Shown: one piece after another, positions 7,956-15,991 of the stretch
How the letters are laid out: each line of letters opens with the position of its first letter
Position numbering within the stretch: position 1 is the stretch's first letter
NCBI GenBank assembly: GCA_035547775.1
Contig: DASZUC010000025.1
Span: 1 to 30,358, forward strand
DNA: 30,358 nucleotides
Direction of reading: 5' to 3'
Source: DASZUC01 sp035547775
Lineage (GTDB): Bacteria > Patescibacteriota > Saccharimonadia > Saccharimonadales > UBA4665
Notes under the pieces: model-generated
Database searches by the model: none
What the model was told of the DNA's origin: nothing
What the model saw: the letters and a program-made list of their open reading frames with translations, nothing else
Program-made: the position numbers and the translations under genes

Positions 7956-8357
7956 ATGAGCACTATTGAGACAGAAAGAAAAGCGACGCTTAACGATCTT
8001 CGTAGCGCTGTTTTGGAGTCTGGCCGCCGGATTGTTGAGAACACTTCAATACTGGCCATTGTCCAAGGTGATACGGTATCTGATCGTCTGACACGCCATG
8101 GTCGACGCGTTACTAAATTTGTGGTCAACCCTGGTCCAGAGGCGGAGTTAATTGTACTCTGGGGGGATCCGTCGCATCAGCACTATGTCTCTGTCGGCAC
8201 TCGTCAAGAGGCGGCAATGCATAATCAAGCTGGCCCGCTATGGTCCAATAGTCATCGTACTTTCTTTTGGGCAGAATCATTACCTCTGCACGCTCCCGAT
8301 GTGGAGCGAGTGCTGGGTCAACTCGCCCTTGAGGATTTCAACGAAGGTATAGAATAA
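7956..8357 (+). CDS. Hypothetical protein downstream of fusA
   Basis: A 133-aa product that I do not recognise, starting 10 nt after the fusA stop at ATG 7956 (a longer open frame reaching back into fusA is an overlap artefact). The N-terminal 45 residues look helical; a central part (TKFVVNPGPEAELIVLWGD) suggests beta strands, followed by a Trp/His-containing segment (LWSNSHRTFFWAES). No signal peptide or membrane span is seen. It lies in the fusA-tuf interval with two further small genes and probably shares the str transcript. Confidence 0.65.
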   Translation: MSTIETERKATLNDLRSAVLESGRRIVENTSILAIVQGDTVSDRLTRHGRRVTKFVVNPGPEAELIVLWGDPSHQHYVSVGTRQEAAMHNQAGPLWSNSHRTFFWAESLPLHAPDVERVLGQLALEDFNEGIE

Positions 8358-8363
8358 ACGGTC

Positions 8364-8600
8364 ATGAATTTTCCAGATCAAGGCCCAATGCTTACCACCC
8401 AAGAGTCGATTACTTTTGAGGAATTAGCCTCTGACTTGGAGGCCGAGCGCCGCAACGATCCGGTATTTCAGCCGTTTCCTGGTGGTGATCTAATTCTTGA
8501 GACCTACGAAGGTGAAGCATATGGCACCTTGAGTGTAATTTGGGCTGAAGATTCACTGCTTGGCTTCCATTCCCTCAAGATTTACCGCACCGACGATTAA
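8364..8600 (+). CDS. Small acidic hypothetical protein
   Basis: A 78-aa product of unknown function that begins 6 nt after the previous stop. The sequence is strongly acidic (ITFEELASDLEAERRNDP, then LILETYEGEAYGTLSVIWAED) and reads like a small alpha/beta fold. There is no strong SD; re-initiation after the upstream gene is plausible. A consensus promoter begins immediately after its stop, so it is probably the last gene of the fusA transcript unit. Confidence 0.55.
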   Translation: MNFPDQGPMLTTQESITFEELASDLEAERRNDPVFQPFPGGDLILETYEGEAYGTLSVIWAEDSLLGFHSLKIYRTDD

Positions 8601-8608
8601 GCGTTTGC

Positions 8609-8637
8609 TTGACAAATAAGCGTAAGAGGCATATACC
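8609..8637 (+). promoter_or_regulatory. Promoter upstream of the 8695 small gene
   Basis: TTGACA (8609-8614), 17-bp spacer, TATACC (8632-8637). The predicted leader of about 50 nt contains a compact CGGC-GTAA-GCCG hairpin (about 8649-8660) with a GNRA-type loop before the GCGAGG Shine-Dalgarno at 8685-8690. Confidence 0.65.
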
Positions 8638-8694
8638 GAGAGAGGAACGGCGTAAGCCGCAATCTTGCAAAAAACTAACATAAAGCGAGGAAAG

Positions 8695-8934
8695 ATGTCT
8701 CTGGAAACTATCGACGCCGACTTCACCACGATGTGTGAAGCTCTTGAGCGTGGCAACACATCGCTGGCTGAGCAAATTGCTCAAAACGACGAAGCTGAAC
8801 TCAAACAGCTGACGCTAACAGAAGGTGGGCGGCTTGACCCGCGCCTCTGCGGACTCGTCGCTGACTTGGGCTATCTGGCGACTGCCGCCAATAGCGCAGT
8901 CAATTGGTATGTGCCCGCGCAGCGAGCCAGCTAA
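8695..8934 (+). CDS. Small hypothetical protein upstream of tuf
   Basis: A 79-aa product that I do not recognise. Start chosen at ATG 8695 because it follows GCGAGGAAAG; the in-frame ATG at 8665 has no SD. The protein looks largely helical (SLETIDADFTTMCEALERGNTSLAEQIAQND) with a short C-terminal part containing one Trp. It has its own consensus promoter and is followed 17 nt later by the tuf promoter, so it is a separately controlled gene inserted between fusA and tuf. Confidence 0.65.
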   Translation: MSLETIDADFTTMCEALERGNTSLAEQIAQNDEAELKQLTLTEGGRLDPRLCGLVADLGYLATAANSAVNWYVPAQRAS

Positions 8935-8951
8935 ACTAACGCAAATAACGC

Positions 8952-8980
8952 TTTACAAACCCCTGGAGTTTATCTATACT
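8952..8980 (+). promoter_or_regulatory. tuf promoter
   Basis: TTTACA (8952-8957), 17-bp spacer and TATACT (8975-8980) form a near-consensus promoter. Transcription from about 8987 gives a leader of about 75 nt. In the leader TTTGC (8992-8996) pairs with GCAAA (9016-9020), enclosing a GGGT/ACCC stem (8999-9011). Confidence 0.75.
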
Positions 8981-9061
8981 AATCGGGTCACTTTGCGTGG
9001 GTCTATTACCCTTATGCAAACGATTATCAGTTAAAGAAGCTAAATGTAAGGAGAAAGCTAC

Positions 9062-10246
<1,185 letters not shown>

Positions 10247-10263
10247 TCTTACGGTTGCTTAGG

Positions 10264-10291
10264 AAAAGCCCTGGGCAACCAGGGCTTTTTT
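10264..10291 (+). terminator. Intrinsic terminator after tuf
   Basis: AGCCCTGG (10267-10274), loop GCAA, CCAGGGCT (10279-10286), followed by a run of T to 10291 and preceded by complementary A residues. It closes the str/tuf region. Confidence 0.92.
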
Positions 10292-10316
10292 ATTTGCATA
10301 AATTTGGAGAAATGAA

Positions 10317-10529
10317 ATGACACTATTTGATCAACTACCATCCCTCAGACGAGCTTTTCCCGATCCTAGCTTCGAGGCCGATTGGCATCAGCATGTGAAC
10401 GATCCTGACCTACGGCCCGAACCAGCCCGCGGCATTCTGCCAACGTTGACTGGTCGTCTAGCGGTACACGCTTGGTCTGAGAGCTACGGTCACGAAGAAA
10501 ATCCCACGGTCTTTCCTGGCCTTGAATAG
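10317..10529 (+). CDS. Small hypothetical protein after the tuf terminator
   Basis: A 70-aa product that I do not recognise. The ATG follows TGGAGA (10305-10310) at a good distance. The sequence is rich in Pro, Asp, Glu and aromatic residues (DPSFEADWHQHVNDPDLRPEPARG) and has no membrane span. It lies beyond the tuf terminator with no obvious promoter of its own, so it may depend on readthrough. A moderate-confidence gene. Confidence 0.5.
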   Translation: MTLFDQLPSLRRAFPDPSFEADWHQHVNDPDLRPEPARGILPTLTGRLAVHAWSESYGHEENPTVFPGLE

Positions 10530-10552
10530 GTTCCCGTTGATGGGTGTATACT
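10522..10552 (+). promoter_or_regulatory. Possible promoter of the 10575 gene
   Basis: TATACT at 10547-10552 is a good -10 box; TTGAAT at 10522-10527 is a possible -35 at a long 19-bp spacing. The start would be near 10559, 16 nt before the ATG, leaving just room for the AAGGGAG Shine-Dalgarno. Confidence 0.4.
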
Positions 10553-10574
10553 AAATCCACAAGGGAGAAACAAA

Positions 10575-10892
10575 ATGACACAGCAAGGCAGCTATTTATT
10601 TACGACGGAAGCGATTGTTTTTAATCGGGCCACTAACGAGGGGGCCCTGGGGCATGTTCGGCGCTTCCGCGTGGGTGAATACGCTGGAACAGCGGTCTTT
10701 GGCTTCCACGGCGAGCGCGAGAATCGAGAATATTTTCTAGAGTTGGGTTTGGCCTTTGGCGGCACCCATTTAGAGAGTGTAGTGTACGGTGAAAGCGCTA
10801 CTGATGTCGTAGAGACCATGCATCATGCGACTGATCTTGGCTGGCTATTGGGCCAAACTGTTTTTGAGGTTGGCGAAGTCGCTGCTGCCTAA
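10575..10892 (+). CDS. Hypothetical protein upstream of rpsJ
   Basis: A 105-aa product that I do not recognise. The ATG follows AAGGGAG. The N-terminal part looks beta-rich (YLFTTEAIVFNRATN...RRFRVGEYAGTAVFGFHG) and the C-terminal part helical (ATDVVETMHHATDLGWLLGQTV). No signal peptide or transmembrane segment. It occupies the interval between tuf and rpsJ, which in most bacteria is empty. Confidence 0.65.
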   Translation: MTQQGSYLFTTEAIVFNRATNEGALGHVRRFRVGEYAGTAVFGFHGERENREYFLELGLAFGGTHLESVVYGESATDVVETMHHATDLGWLLGQTVFEVGEVAAA

Positions 10893-10912
10893 GGCTTCCT
10901 TAAAAGGTAGTT

Positions 10913-10942
10913 TTATTGTACAATCTAATCTGTCATTACAAT
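10913..10942 (+). promoter_or_regulatory. Possible rpsJ promoter
   Basis: TACAAT at 10937-10942 is a plausible -10 with TTATTG (10913-10918) 18 bp upstream. A second TACAAT at 10919-10924 is an alternative without a clear -35. The 10893-11016 gap needs a start site because rpsJ is otherwise unlinked, but the exact boxes are uncertain. Confidence 0.35.
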
Positions 10943-10961
10943 TGTGGCGAGAACTCGTCCG

Positions 10962-11015
10962 GTACCTCAGACTCCGGAAGAGGTTACGTCACTCCTAATG
11001 GTAAGGAGTATTACC
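10962..11015 (+). promoter_or_regulatory. rpsJ leader: stem-loop plus SD-sequestering hairpin with alternative fold
   Basis: Three structures are visible. GTACCTC (10962-10968) pairs with GAGGTTAC (10980-10987), with one bulge. ACTCCT (10991-10996) pairs perfectly with AGGAGT (11004-11009), which contains the rpsJ Shine-Dalgarno. GGTAA (11000-11004) pairs with TTACC (11011-11015) and would instead display GGAG in a 6-nt loop. The last two are mutually exclusive, so the leader could control rpsJ translation. Confidence 0.45.
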
Positions 11016-11016
11016 T

Positions 11017-11349
11017 ATGGCTGACGCCAAACAACCAGAGACCGGCAAACAACGCATTCGCATTCGTTTGAAGGCCTACGACCACAAAGTTATCGACCAA
11101 GCTGCTAAGCAGATCGTCGATACTGCCTTGCGCACCGGCGCTTCATTGGCTGGTCCGATCCCATTACCAACGCGCCGTAGCACCTTTACGGTGGTCAAAA
11201 GTCCGCACGTCTACAAAAAAGGCCGCGAACAGTTTGAAATGCGCATTCACAAGCGCTTGATTGACGTTTTTGAGCCCACCCCCAAAACCATCGACAGCCT
11301 CATGAACCTGAGCTTACCAGCCGGTTGTGACGTCGAAATTAAGATGTAG
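11017..11349 (+). CDS. rpsJ: 30S ribosomal protein uS10
   Basis: Small-subunit head protein, also the NusE antitermination factor; 110 aa. The core RIRIRLKAYDHKVIDQAAKQIVDTA is followed by GPIPLPTRR, FTVVKSPHVYKKGREQFEMRIHKRLIDV and the C-terminal PAGCDVEIKM. The N-terminus is a few residues longer than in E. coli. It normally begins the S10 operon directly before rplC, but here it is separated from rplC by 660 nt containing a possible small frame, a membrane protein gene and two promoters. Its SD is in a predicted hairpin. Confidence 0.98.
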   Translation: MADAKQPETGKQRIRIRLKAYDHKVIDQAAKQIVDTALRTGASLAGPIPLPTRRSTFTVVKSPHVYKKGREQFEMRIHKRLIDVFEPTPKTIDSLMNLSLPAGCDVEIKM

Positions 11350-11369
11350 CCCAAACAGATACAACTTTG

Positions 11370-11548
11370 TGGAAGAACTTATATATAGCGTCGATTTGTC
11401 ACTGCCAATCGGCGCTATTTTAATGAATGCTTGCCGCGACCTGTCGGTTAATAATGACGAGGTTAGTGATCGCATAGAAGCCTACGCGTCCTCCTCAGCC
11501 TCTCATAACTTTGTGTTAGGGACTGAAGATCAGTTGCAAAGCGAATAG
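11370..11548 (+). CDS. Doubtful small ORF after rpsJ
   Basis: The frame from GTG 11370 encodes 58 residues (VEELIYSVDLSLPIGAILMN...). It is open from inside rpsJ, but no SD precedes 11370; an internal ATG at about 11424 is an alternative. The product is acidic, with a serine-rich stretch (ASSSASH). I do not recognise it. It may be a small coupled gene, a decayed gene or chance; the interval it fills is otherwise empty. Confidence 0.3.
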
Positions 11549-11563
11549 GAATACGCGTACACT
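11534..11563 (+). promoter_or_regulatory. Promoter of the 11573 membrane protein gene
   Basis: TTGCAA (11534-11539), 18-bp spacer, TACACT (11558-11563). The predicted start falls within a few nucleotides of the ATG at 11573, so the mRNA would be leaderless or nearly so; no SD is present. Confidence 0.55.
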
Positions 11564-11572
11564 TTAGTCGTT

Positions 11573-11848
11573 ATGCCTAAAAGTAAACAGACCAAAAAAG
11601 CAGCTAAAACCGAGTCGGACGGCGCTTATCTATTAAAACTAGTGCTCTATCTGATCATTGGTGCTCAATGGGTACAGATCACTACGAAAAGCGGATCAAA
11701 GATTCCGCTTCCTGTTGGGTTGCTCATCGGCGCCATCTTTACCTTGCACGAACACTTTCAGATCGATCGCAAGATTGAATATGCAGTCTTGTTGGTGGCG
11801 ATGTTTGTGGGGTATTGGACCCAGACTGGTCTCTTTATTCATTTGTAG
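11573..11848 (+). CDS. Small predicted membrane protein
   Basis: A 91-aa product with a basic N-terminus (MPKSKQTKKAAK) followed by hydrophobic stretches at about 19-36 (YLLKLVLYLIIGAQWVQ), 45-58 (LPVGLLIGAIFTL) and 70-88 (EYAVLLVAMFVGYWTQTGLF), hence two or three membrane spans with a cytoplasmic N-terminus. I do not recognise the family. It lies between rpsJ and rplC, has a probable leaderless promoter and lacks an SD, and it separates the first S10-operon gene from the remainder. Confidence 0.7.
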   Translation: MPKSKQTKKAAKTESDGAYLLKLVLYLIIGAQWVQITTKSGSKIPLPVGLLIGAIFTLHEHFQIDRKIEYAVLLVAMFVGYWTQTGLFIHL

Positions 11849-11861
11849 AATTTGCAACGCG

Positions 11862-11891
11862 TTGACAGATAGAGTGTCGTCGTGGTAATCT
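11862..11891 (+). promoter_or_regulatory. Promoter of the rplC operon
   Basis: TTGACA (11862-11867), 18-bp spacer, TAATCT (11886-11891). Transcription would start near 11898, giving a leader of about 110 nt before rplC. Confidence 0.65.
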
Positions 11892-11913
11892 GTTATGGTA
11901 TCTCGGCACGACT

Positions 11914-12014
11914 GGTACTTGGATTATGCCAGCAGGTCTACCAAAAACAGAGGTAGAAACCGCTCATAACCAAGCCTTTTTATGTCTGACCCTGATGCAG
12001 GAATGGCACAATGA
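11914..12014 (+). promoter_or_regulatory. rplC leader with two hairpins and a possible 10-codon upstream ORF
   Basis: One stem pairs CTGGTA with TGCCAG (about 11911-11931). A second pairs TCTACC with GGTAGA around the AAAAACAGA loop (about 11938-11958). From ATG 11982 a frame reads MSDPDAGMAQ and stops at TGA 12012-12014, overlapping the rplC ATG as ATGA. The leader is a candidate for feedback control of the ribosomal protein operon, but no specific binding site is proven. Confidence 0.35.
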
Positions 12015-12628
12015 AAGCATTAATTACTCGCAAAGTTGGCATGACCAGCACCATCAATGAAGACGGTGTTGTGCAGGCTGTTACCTTGCTTTCAGTTGCC
12101 GAACACACTGTTTTAGCCCAGAAGACCGACGAAAAAGACGGCTATGCTGCCGTCCAAGTTGGCACCGAGACTGCCAAGAAGCTGAATAAGTCAGTTGCTG
12201 GTCACGTCAAGGCTGCCAAGGTCATGCCAAAAGTTATTCGTGAGTTCCGTCTCATTGGCGACGAAACCCCCGAAGAACTCAGCGTCGGCGCAAAATTTGC
12301 AGCCGACGTTTTTAGTGTTGGCGATGTGGTTCATGTGACTGGCACCACCAAAGGTAAAGGTTGGGCTGGTACCATTCGCCGCCACAACTTCCACCGCGGT
12401 CGCAAAACCCACGGTGGTCGCAGCTATCGTCGTCCAGGTTCTATCGGCTCTATGTATCCACAGCACATTTTTAAAGGCACCAAGATGGCTGGCCAGTTGG
12501 GGCACGATCAGGTTACCGTTCGCAATTTGAAAGTTACCCTGGTTGATCCCGAACTTGGCGTCATCGGCGTCAGCGGCGCAGTGCCTGGTCCCAACAAGAG
12601 CATCGTGCTTGTGAAAGGGGCTAAGTAA
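12011..12628 (+). CDS. rplC: 50S ribosomal protein uL3
   Basis: Large-subunit assembly initiator near the peptidyl transferase centre; 205 aa. MKALITRKVGMTSTINEDG is the typical N-terminus. The central loop (TKGKGWAGTIRRHNFHRGRKTHGG, then RRPGSIGSMYPQHIFKGTKMAGQ) is well conserved. AGGAA lies about 8 nt before the ATG. Its stop shares one base with the rplD start (TAATG). First gene of the main ribosomal protein run. Confidence 0.98.
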   Translation: MKALITRKVGMTSTINEDGVVQAVTLLSVAEHTVLAQKTDEKDGYAAVQVGTETAKKLNKSVAGHVKAAKVMPKVIREFRLIGDETPEELSVGAKFAADVFSVGDVVHVTGTTKGKGWAGTIRRHNFHRGRKTHGGRSYRRPGSIGSMYPQHIFKGTKMAGQLGHDQVTVRNLKVTLVDPELGVIGVSGAVPGPNKSIVLVKGAK

Positions 12629-13317
12629 TGGCTGTTAACACCTACACCAAGGCTGGTACTAAAGCTACTACGCCCGCCAAACTCGACAAAGCTGTCTTTG
12701 GCGTCGTACCGACCAATCACCAATTATTAAAAGAAGCTTACGTGGCTTACTTGGCTAATGGCCGTGAAAACAATGCCGTGGTCAAGACTCGTGGCTTGGT
12801 TCGCGGCGGTGGCAAGAAGCCATGGCGTCAAAAAGGTACCGGCCGGGCTCGTTTTGGTTCAAGCCGTAACCCAATCTGGCGCGGTGGTGGTATTGTGTTC
12901 GGTCCAACCGGCCAAGAGAACTACACCAAACAGCTCAACGTTAAAGCCAAGCGCCTGGCTATTCGCCAAGCCTTAAGTCTAGCCGCTGACGCTGGTCAAA
13001 TTACCGTTATTGAAGATGTTGTGGTCAAACAAGCTAAAACTAGCGAAGTAGCCAAGCTACTGACCAAGATCGGCGCTACCGGCAATACGTTAGTGGTTGT
13101 AGAAGCAAAGACCCCAGAATTGATCCAAGCGAGCCGTAATTTGCCAGGTGTGACACTGGTTAGTGCACGCTACGTGAATGTGTATGACACCCTGAACGCT
13201 GATTGCATCGTCTTTAGTCAAGCGGCGCTCAAAGTAACCACCGATTGGCTCGGTGATGCTTCGGCCAAGCCCAGCACCAATGCTTCAACAAAACTCAGCA
13301 CTAAGGAGGCGAAGTAA
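12628..13317 (+). CDS. rplD: 50S ribosomal protein uL4
   Basis: Exit-tunnel protein, 229 aa. The long internal loop VKTRGLVRGGGKKPWRQKGTG.ARFGSSRNPIWRGGGIVFGP (about residues 50-95) is diagnostic. The C-terminus carries an extra Ser/Thr/Lys tail (SAKPSTNASTKLSTKEAK) beyond the normal end. In E. coli L4 represses its own operon; whether that holds here is unknown. One-base overlaps join it to rplC and rplW, and the rplW SD (AAGGAGG) encodes its final KEAK. Confidence 0.97.
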   Translation: MAVNTYTKAGTKATTPAKLDKAVFGVVPTNHQLLKEAYVAYLANGRENNAVVKTRGLVRGGGKKPWRQKGTGRARFGSSRNPIWRGGGIVFGPTGQENYTKQLNVKAKRLAIRQALSLAADAGQITVIEDVVVKQAKTSEVAKLLTKIGATGNTLVVVEAKTPELIQASRNLPGVTLVSARYVNVYDTLNADCIVFSQAALKVTTDWLGDASAKPSTNASTKLSTKEAK

Positions 13318-13793
13318 TGAGCAAAACCATTACCTTGCGTCCTCGCCTGAGCGAAAAGACTTACGGCCTCAGCGAAAACCGCGTCTACGTGGTGGAAGTG
13401 GAGCGCGGCATCAACAAACACGCTGTGGCTCGCGCCGTAGAGGCTCAATTTGACGTCAAAGTCGTCAAAGTGAATCTGACGAATATCCCAGGCAAAAGTA
13501 AGCGTGTGATGAGCGTCAGCGGTAAGCGTTATATGAACGCTCAAGGTAAGCGCAGCAATATTCGTAAGGCTTACATTACCCTCGACAAAGGTCACAGCCT
13601 ACCATTCTTTGCCGCCATTGAAGAAGCTGAAGCGCAAGAGCAAGCTACTCAGGAAAAAGTTGATAAAGCTGCTGCCAAGCAGACCGAGAAAGATACCAAG
13701 CAAGCTAAAGTTACGCCAAGCGCTGATAAGTCAGCTCGTCGTGGCGGTTTGCATCTGCCTGGTCGTCGTGGTGCCCGTGGAGGTGATAAATAA
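13317..13793 (+). CDS. rplW: 50S ribosomal protein uL23 with long C-terminal extension
   Basis: Tunnel-exit protein that docks trigger factor and SRP; 158 aa against about 95-100 in most bacteria. Residues 1-95 are the normal domain (LRPRLSEKTYGLSENRVYVVEV, then VKVNLTNIPGKSKRV and AYITLDKGHSLPFF). The extra 60 residues are Ala/Glu/Gln/Lys-rich and end in a basic Gly/Arg segment (RRGGLHLPGRRGARGG). The tail could extend over the tunnel exit or bind rRNA; that is inference. Confidence 0.95.
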   Translation: MSKTITLRPRLSEKTYGLSENRVYVVEVERGINKHAVARAVEAQFDVKVVKVNLTNIPGKSKRVMSVSGKRYMNAQGKRSNIRKAYITLDKGHSLPFFAAIEEAEAQEQATQEKVDKAAAKQTEKDTKQAKVTPSADKSARRGGLHLPGRRGARGGDK

Positions 13794-14647
13794 TGGCTAT
13801 TAAGCAATACAAGCCGACGACTCCTGGTCGCCGTGGCATGACCACCCAAGATTTTGATGCTATTACCACCAAGAAACCGGTGCGTTCATTAATTGTGACC
13901 AAGCGCCGTAGCAACGGCCGCAACAACCAGGGTCGGATTACCACTCGTCACAAGGGTGGTGGTGCCCGCAAATTCTACCGCTTAGTCGACTTTAAGTTGA
14001 TTGACGGCTTTACGGCTACCATCGAACACATTGAATACGACCCGAACCGCAGTGCCCGCATTGCTCGCGTAAAAGAGCCAAACGGCACTTATCACTACAT
14101 TCTAGCCGCTCAAGGTATGCAAGTTGGTCAGACCATCAATGCTGGCGAAGAAGTACCAATCGAAACCGGTAACCGCTTGCCACTCAAGAACATCCCAGTT
14201 GGTAGTACTGTGTACGCTATTGAACTCAAAGTCGGTGGTGGCGCACAGCTTGCCCGCAGCGCCGGTGCCAGTGCTCAGCTAATGGGTCGTGACAATGGCT
14301 ATGCCCAGCTGCGTTTGCCAAGTGGTGAAGTTCGTTTGATTAACGAGAACTGTACCGCTTCACTGGGTGTCGTTGGTAACGAGCAACACCAGAACATCAA
14401 GATTGGTAAAGCTGGTCGTAACCGCCGCAAGGGTATTCGCCCGAGCGTCCGTGGTGTAGTTATGAATGCTGCTGATCACCCGCATGGTGGTGGTGACGGT
14501 GGTCGTCACGGTGTGGGTGGTGGCAAGAACCGCGGTTCAGCGCCAAAGACACCTTGGGGTCAGAAGACGCTGGGTTACAAAACCCGTCGCCGCAAGAGCA
14601 CCAGTCAGTTTATCGTAAGAAGCCGTCATGCGGCTAAGAGGAAATAA
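13793..14647 (+). CDS. rplB: 50S ribosomal protein uL2
   Basis: Universal peptidyl-transferase-region protein, 284 aa. Diagnostic segments are RNNQGRITTRHKGGGARKFYR at about 40-62, and near the C-terminus the HPHGGGDGGRHGVGGGK loop containing the conserved His linked to activity, followed by PKTPWGQKTLGYKTRRRK. Length is usual. It overlaps rplW by one base and is followed by rpsS after 2 nt. Confidence 0.98.
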   Translation: MAIKQYKPTTPGRRGMTTQDFDAITTKKPVRSLIVTKRRSNGRNNQGRITTRHKGGGARKFYRLVDFKLIDGFTATIEHIEYDPNRSARIARVKEPNGTYHYILAAQGMQVGQTINAGEEVPIETGNRLPLKNIPVGSTVYAIELKVGGGAQLARSAGASAQLMGRDNGYAQLRLPSGEVRLINENCTASLGVVGNEQHQNIKIGKAGRNRRKGIRPSVRGVVMNAADHPHGGGDGGRHGVGGGKNRGSAPKTPWGQKTLGYKTRRRKSTSQFIVRSRHAAKRK

Positions 14648-14649
14648 GT

Positions 14650-14922
14650 ATGAGTCGTTCACTTAAGAAAGGTCCATTTATCGATTTCAAACTCGCCAAA
14701 AAGGTTGAGGCGTTGGGTGCTGAAGATCGCACCATCATCAAAACCTGGGCACGTGCTAGCACGATTTCGCCAGAGTTTGTCGGTAAAACCATTGCTGTGC
14801 ACAACGGCAAGGTACATGTGCCGGTGTTTGTCACTGAAAACATGGTTGGCCACAAGCTAGGTGAATTTGCCCCAACACGTAAATTCCGCCGTCACGGTGG
14901 CAAGTTAGCGAAGGGAGACTAA
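14650..14922 (+). CDS. rpsS: 30S ribosomal protein uS19
   Basis: Head protein of the small subunit, 90 aa. RSLKKGPFIDFKL at the N-terminus and GEFAPTRKFRRHGGK at the C-terminus are standard. The rplV SD (AAGGGAG) encodes its final KGD, and the stop lies 1 nt before rplV. Confidence 0.98.
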   Translation: MSRSLKKGPFIDFKLAKKVEALGAEDRTIIKTWARASTISPEFVGKTIAVHNGKVHVPVFVTENMVGHKLGEFAPTRKFRRHGGKLAKGD

Positions 14923-14923
14923 G

Positions 14924-15358
14924 ATGCCCGTACAAGCTATCGCTAAAGGCGTTCGCATTGCTCCTCGCAAAGTTGGCGTGGTGGCTGCCCTCGTACGTGG
15001 TCGTAGTGTCGACGACGCTTTGGTCATTCTAAGCCACACTCCTCGTCGCAGCGCTACTGCTGTTAGCAAAGTCATTGCTAGTGCCCGGGCCAATGCTGAG
15101 CACAACCACAATTACAAGCCAGCCACTCTGCAGATCACTGAAATTAGCGTCACTGCCGGTCCGCGGTTGCGTCGCTATCGTCCCGCTGCTCATGGCCGGG
15201 CTTTACCGTATCAGAAGAAAACCAGCCACATTCGCGTGGTCGTGGAAGGTGAACAGCGTGAGGCTAAAAAGCCAGCTCCGGTGAAAGCTGAAGCTGCTCC
15301 CAAAGCTAGCGCTAAACCTGCTGCTAAGAAGTCAGTTGCCAAGAAGGAGGCCAAATAA
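14924..15358 (+). CDS. rplV: 50S ribosomal protein uL22 with Lys/Ala tail
   Basis: Exit-tunnel protein, 144 aa against about 110 usual. The core contains the N-terminal GVRIAPRKVGVVAALVRGRSV, the SHTPRRSATAVSKVIASARANAEHN segment and the beta-hairpin tip region (GPRLRRYRPAAHGRALPYQKKTSHI) that lines the tunnel. The extra 33 residues are an Ala/Lys/Pro tail ending KEAK, whose codons contain the rpsC SD. One-base overlap with rpsC. Confidence 0.97.
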   Translation: MPVQAIAKGVRIAPRKVGVVAALVRGRSVDDALVILSHTPRRSATAVSKVIASARANAEHNHNYKPATLQITEISVTAGPRLRRYRPAAHGRALPYQKKTSHIRVVVEGEQREAKKPAPVKAEAAPKASAKPAAKKSVAKKEAK

Positions 15359-15990
15359 TGGGCCAAAAAGTAAACCCGATTTCAATGCGTTTGCAAGTCA
15401 ATAAGGACTGGCGCAGCAAGTGGTTTGTGGGCAAGCGCGATTATTCAACTTTCCTACAAGACGACTTGAAAGTTCGCCGTTTGATTCAGAAGAAGCTCGG
15501 TTCACGCGCGGCTATCAACAAAGTCGAAATTAACCGCACACCAAACCTCGTGACTGTCACTATTGCTACGGCTAAAGCCGGTGTCGTGATTGGTCGCGGT
15601 GGTACTGGTGCCGCTGAACTCAAAGATGCTATTGAAAAGATCTATCACACCCCAGTGCGCGTCAATATTGAAGAAGTAAAGAAATCTGACCTGTACGCCA
15701 AATTGGTCGCCGAAAACATCGCTCATCAGCTGGAGCGTCGTATGAGCTTCCGCCGCGCCATTAAGAGCGCTGCTGCAGCTACTATGCGTGCTGGTGCTCA
15801 GGGTGTGCGTATTGAGGTGGCTGGTCGCTTGAACGGTGCTGAAATGTCTCGTCGTGAGAAAGAAGTTGCCGGTTCCGTACCATTACACACCTTACGTGCC
15901 GACATTGATTACGCTCAAGTTGACGCTAAGTGGCCAGGTGGTGGCATTATTGGCGTGAAAGTTTGGATTTACAAGGGAGAGGTGCTCTAA
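15358..15990 (+). CDS. rpsC: 30S ribosomal protein uS3
   Basis: mRNA-entry protein of the 30S head, 210 aa. MGQKVNPISMRLQVNKDWRSKWF is the family N-terminus. The KH domain contains the GVVIGRGGTGAAELKDAI loop (about 77-95). The C-terminal domain has VPLHTLRADIDYA and GIIGVKVWIYKGEVL. Slightly shorter than E. coli uS3, with no disordered tail. rplP starts 1 nt downstream. Confidence 0.98.
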   Translation: MGQKVNPISMRLQVNKDWRSKWFVGKRDYSTFLQDDLKVRRLIQKKLGSRAAINKVEINRTPNLVTVTIATAKAGVVIGRGGTGAAELKDAIEKIYHTPVRVNIEEVKKSDLYAKLVAENIAHQLERRMSFRRAIKSAAAATMRAGAQGVRIEVAGRLNGAEMSRREKEVAGSVPLHTLRADIDYAQVDAKWPGGGIIGVKVWIYKGEVL

Positions 15991-15991
15991 G

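Noticed and set aside
7394..8128. Long minus-strand open frame (244 codons) opposite the end of fusA
   Set aside because: It mirrors the highly biased codons of fusA, has no SD or recognisable motif, and covers a conserved gene; the same holds for other antisense frames over rpoC, rpsG, rplB and rpoA.
9014..9034. Six-codon frame in the tuf leader
   Set aside because: Too short, no SD, and its ATG lies in the predicted leader stem.
10998..11024. Eight-codon frame from ATG 10998 overlapping the rpsJ start
   Set aside because: The ATG is in a hairpin loop and the frame has no SD; the bases are better explained by the SD-pairing stems.
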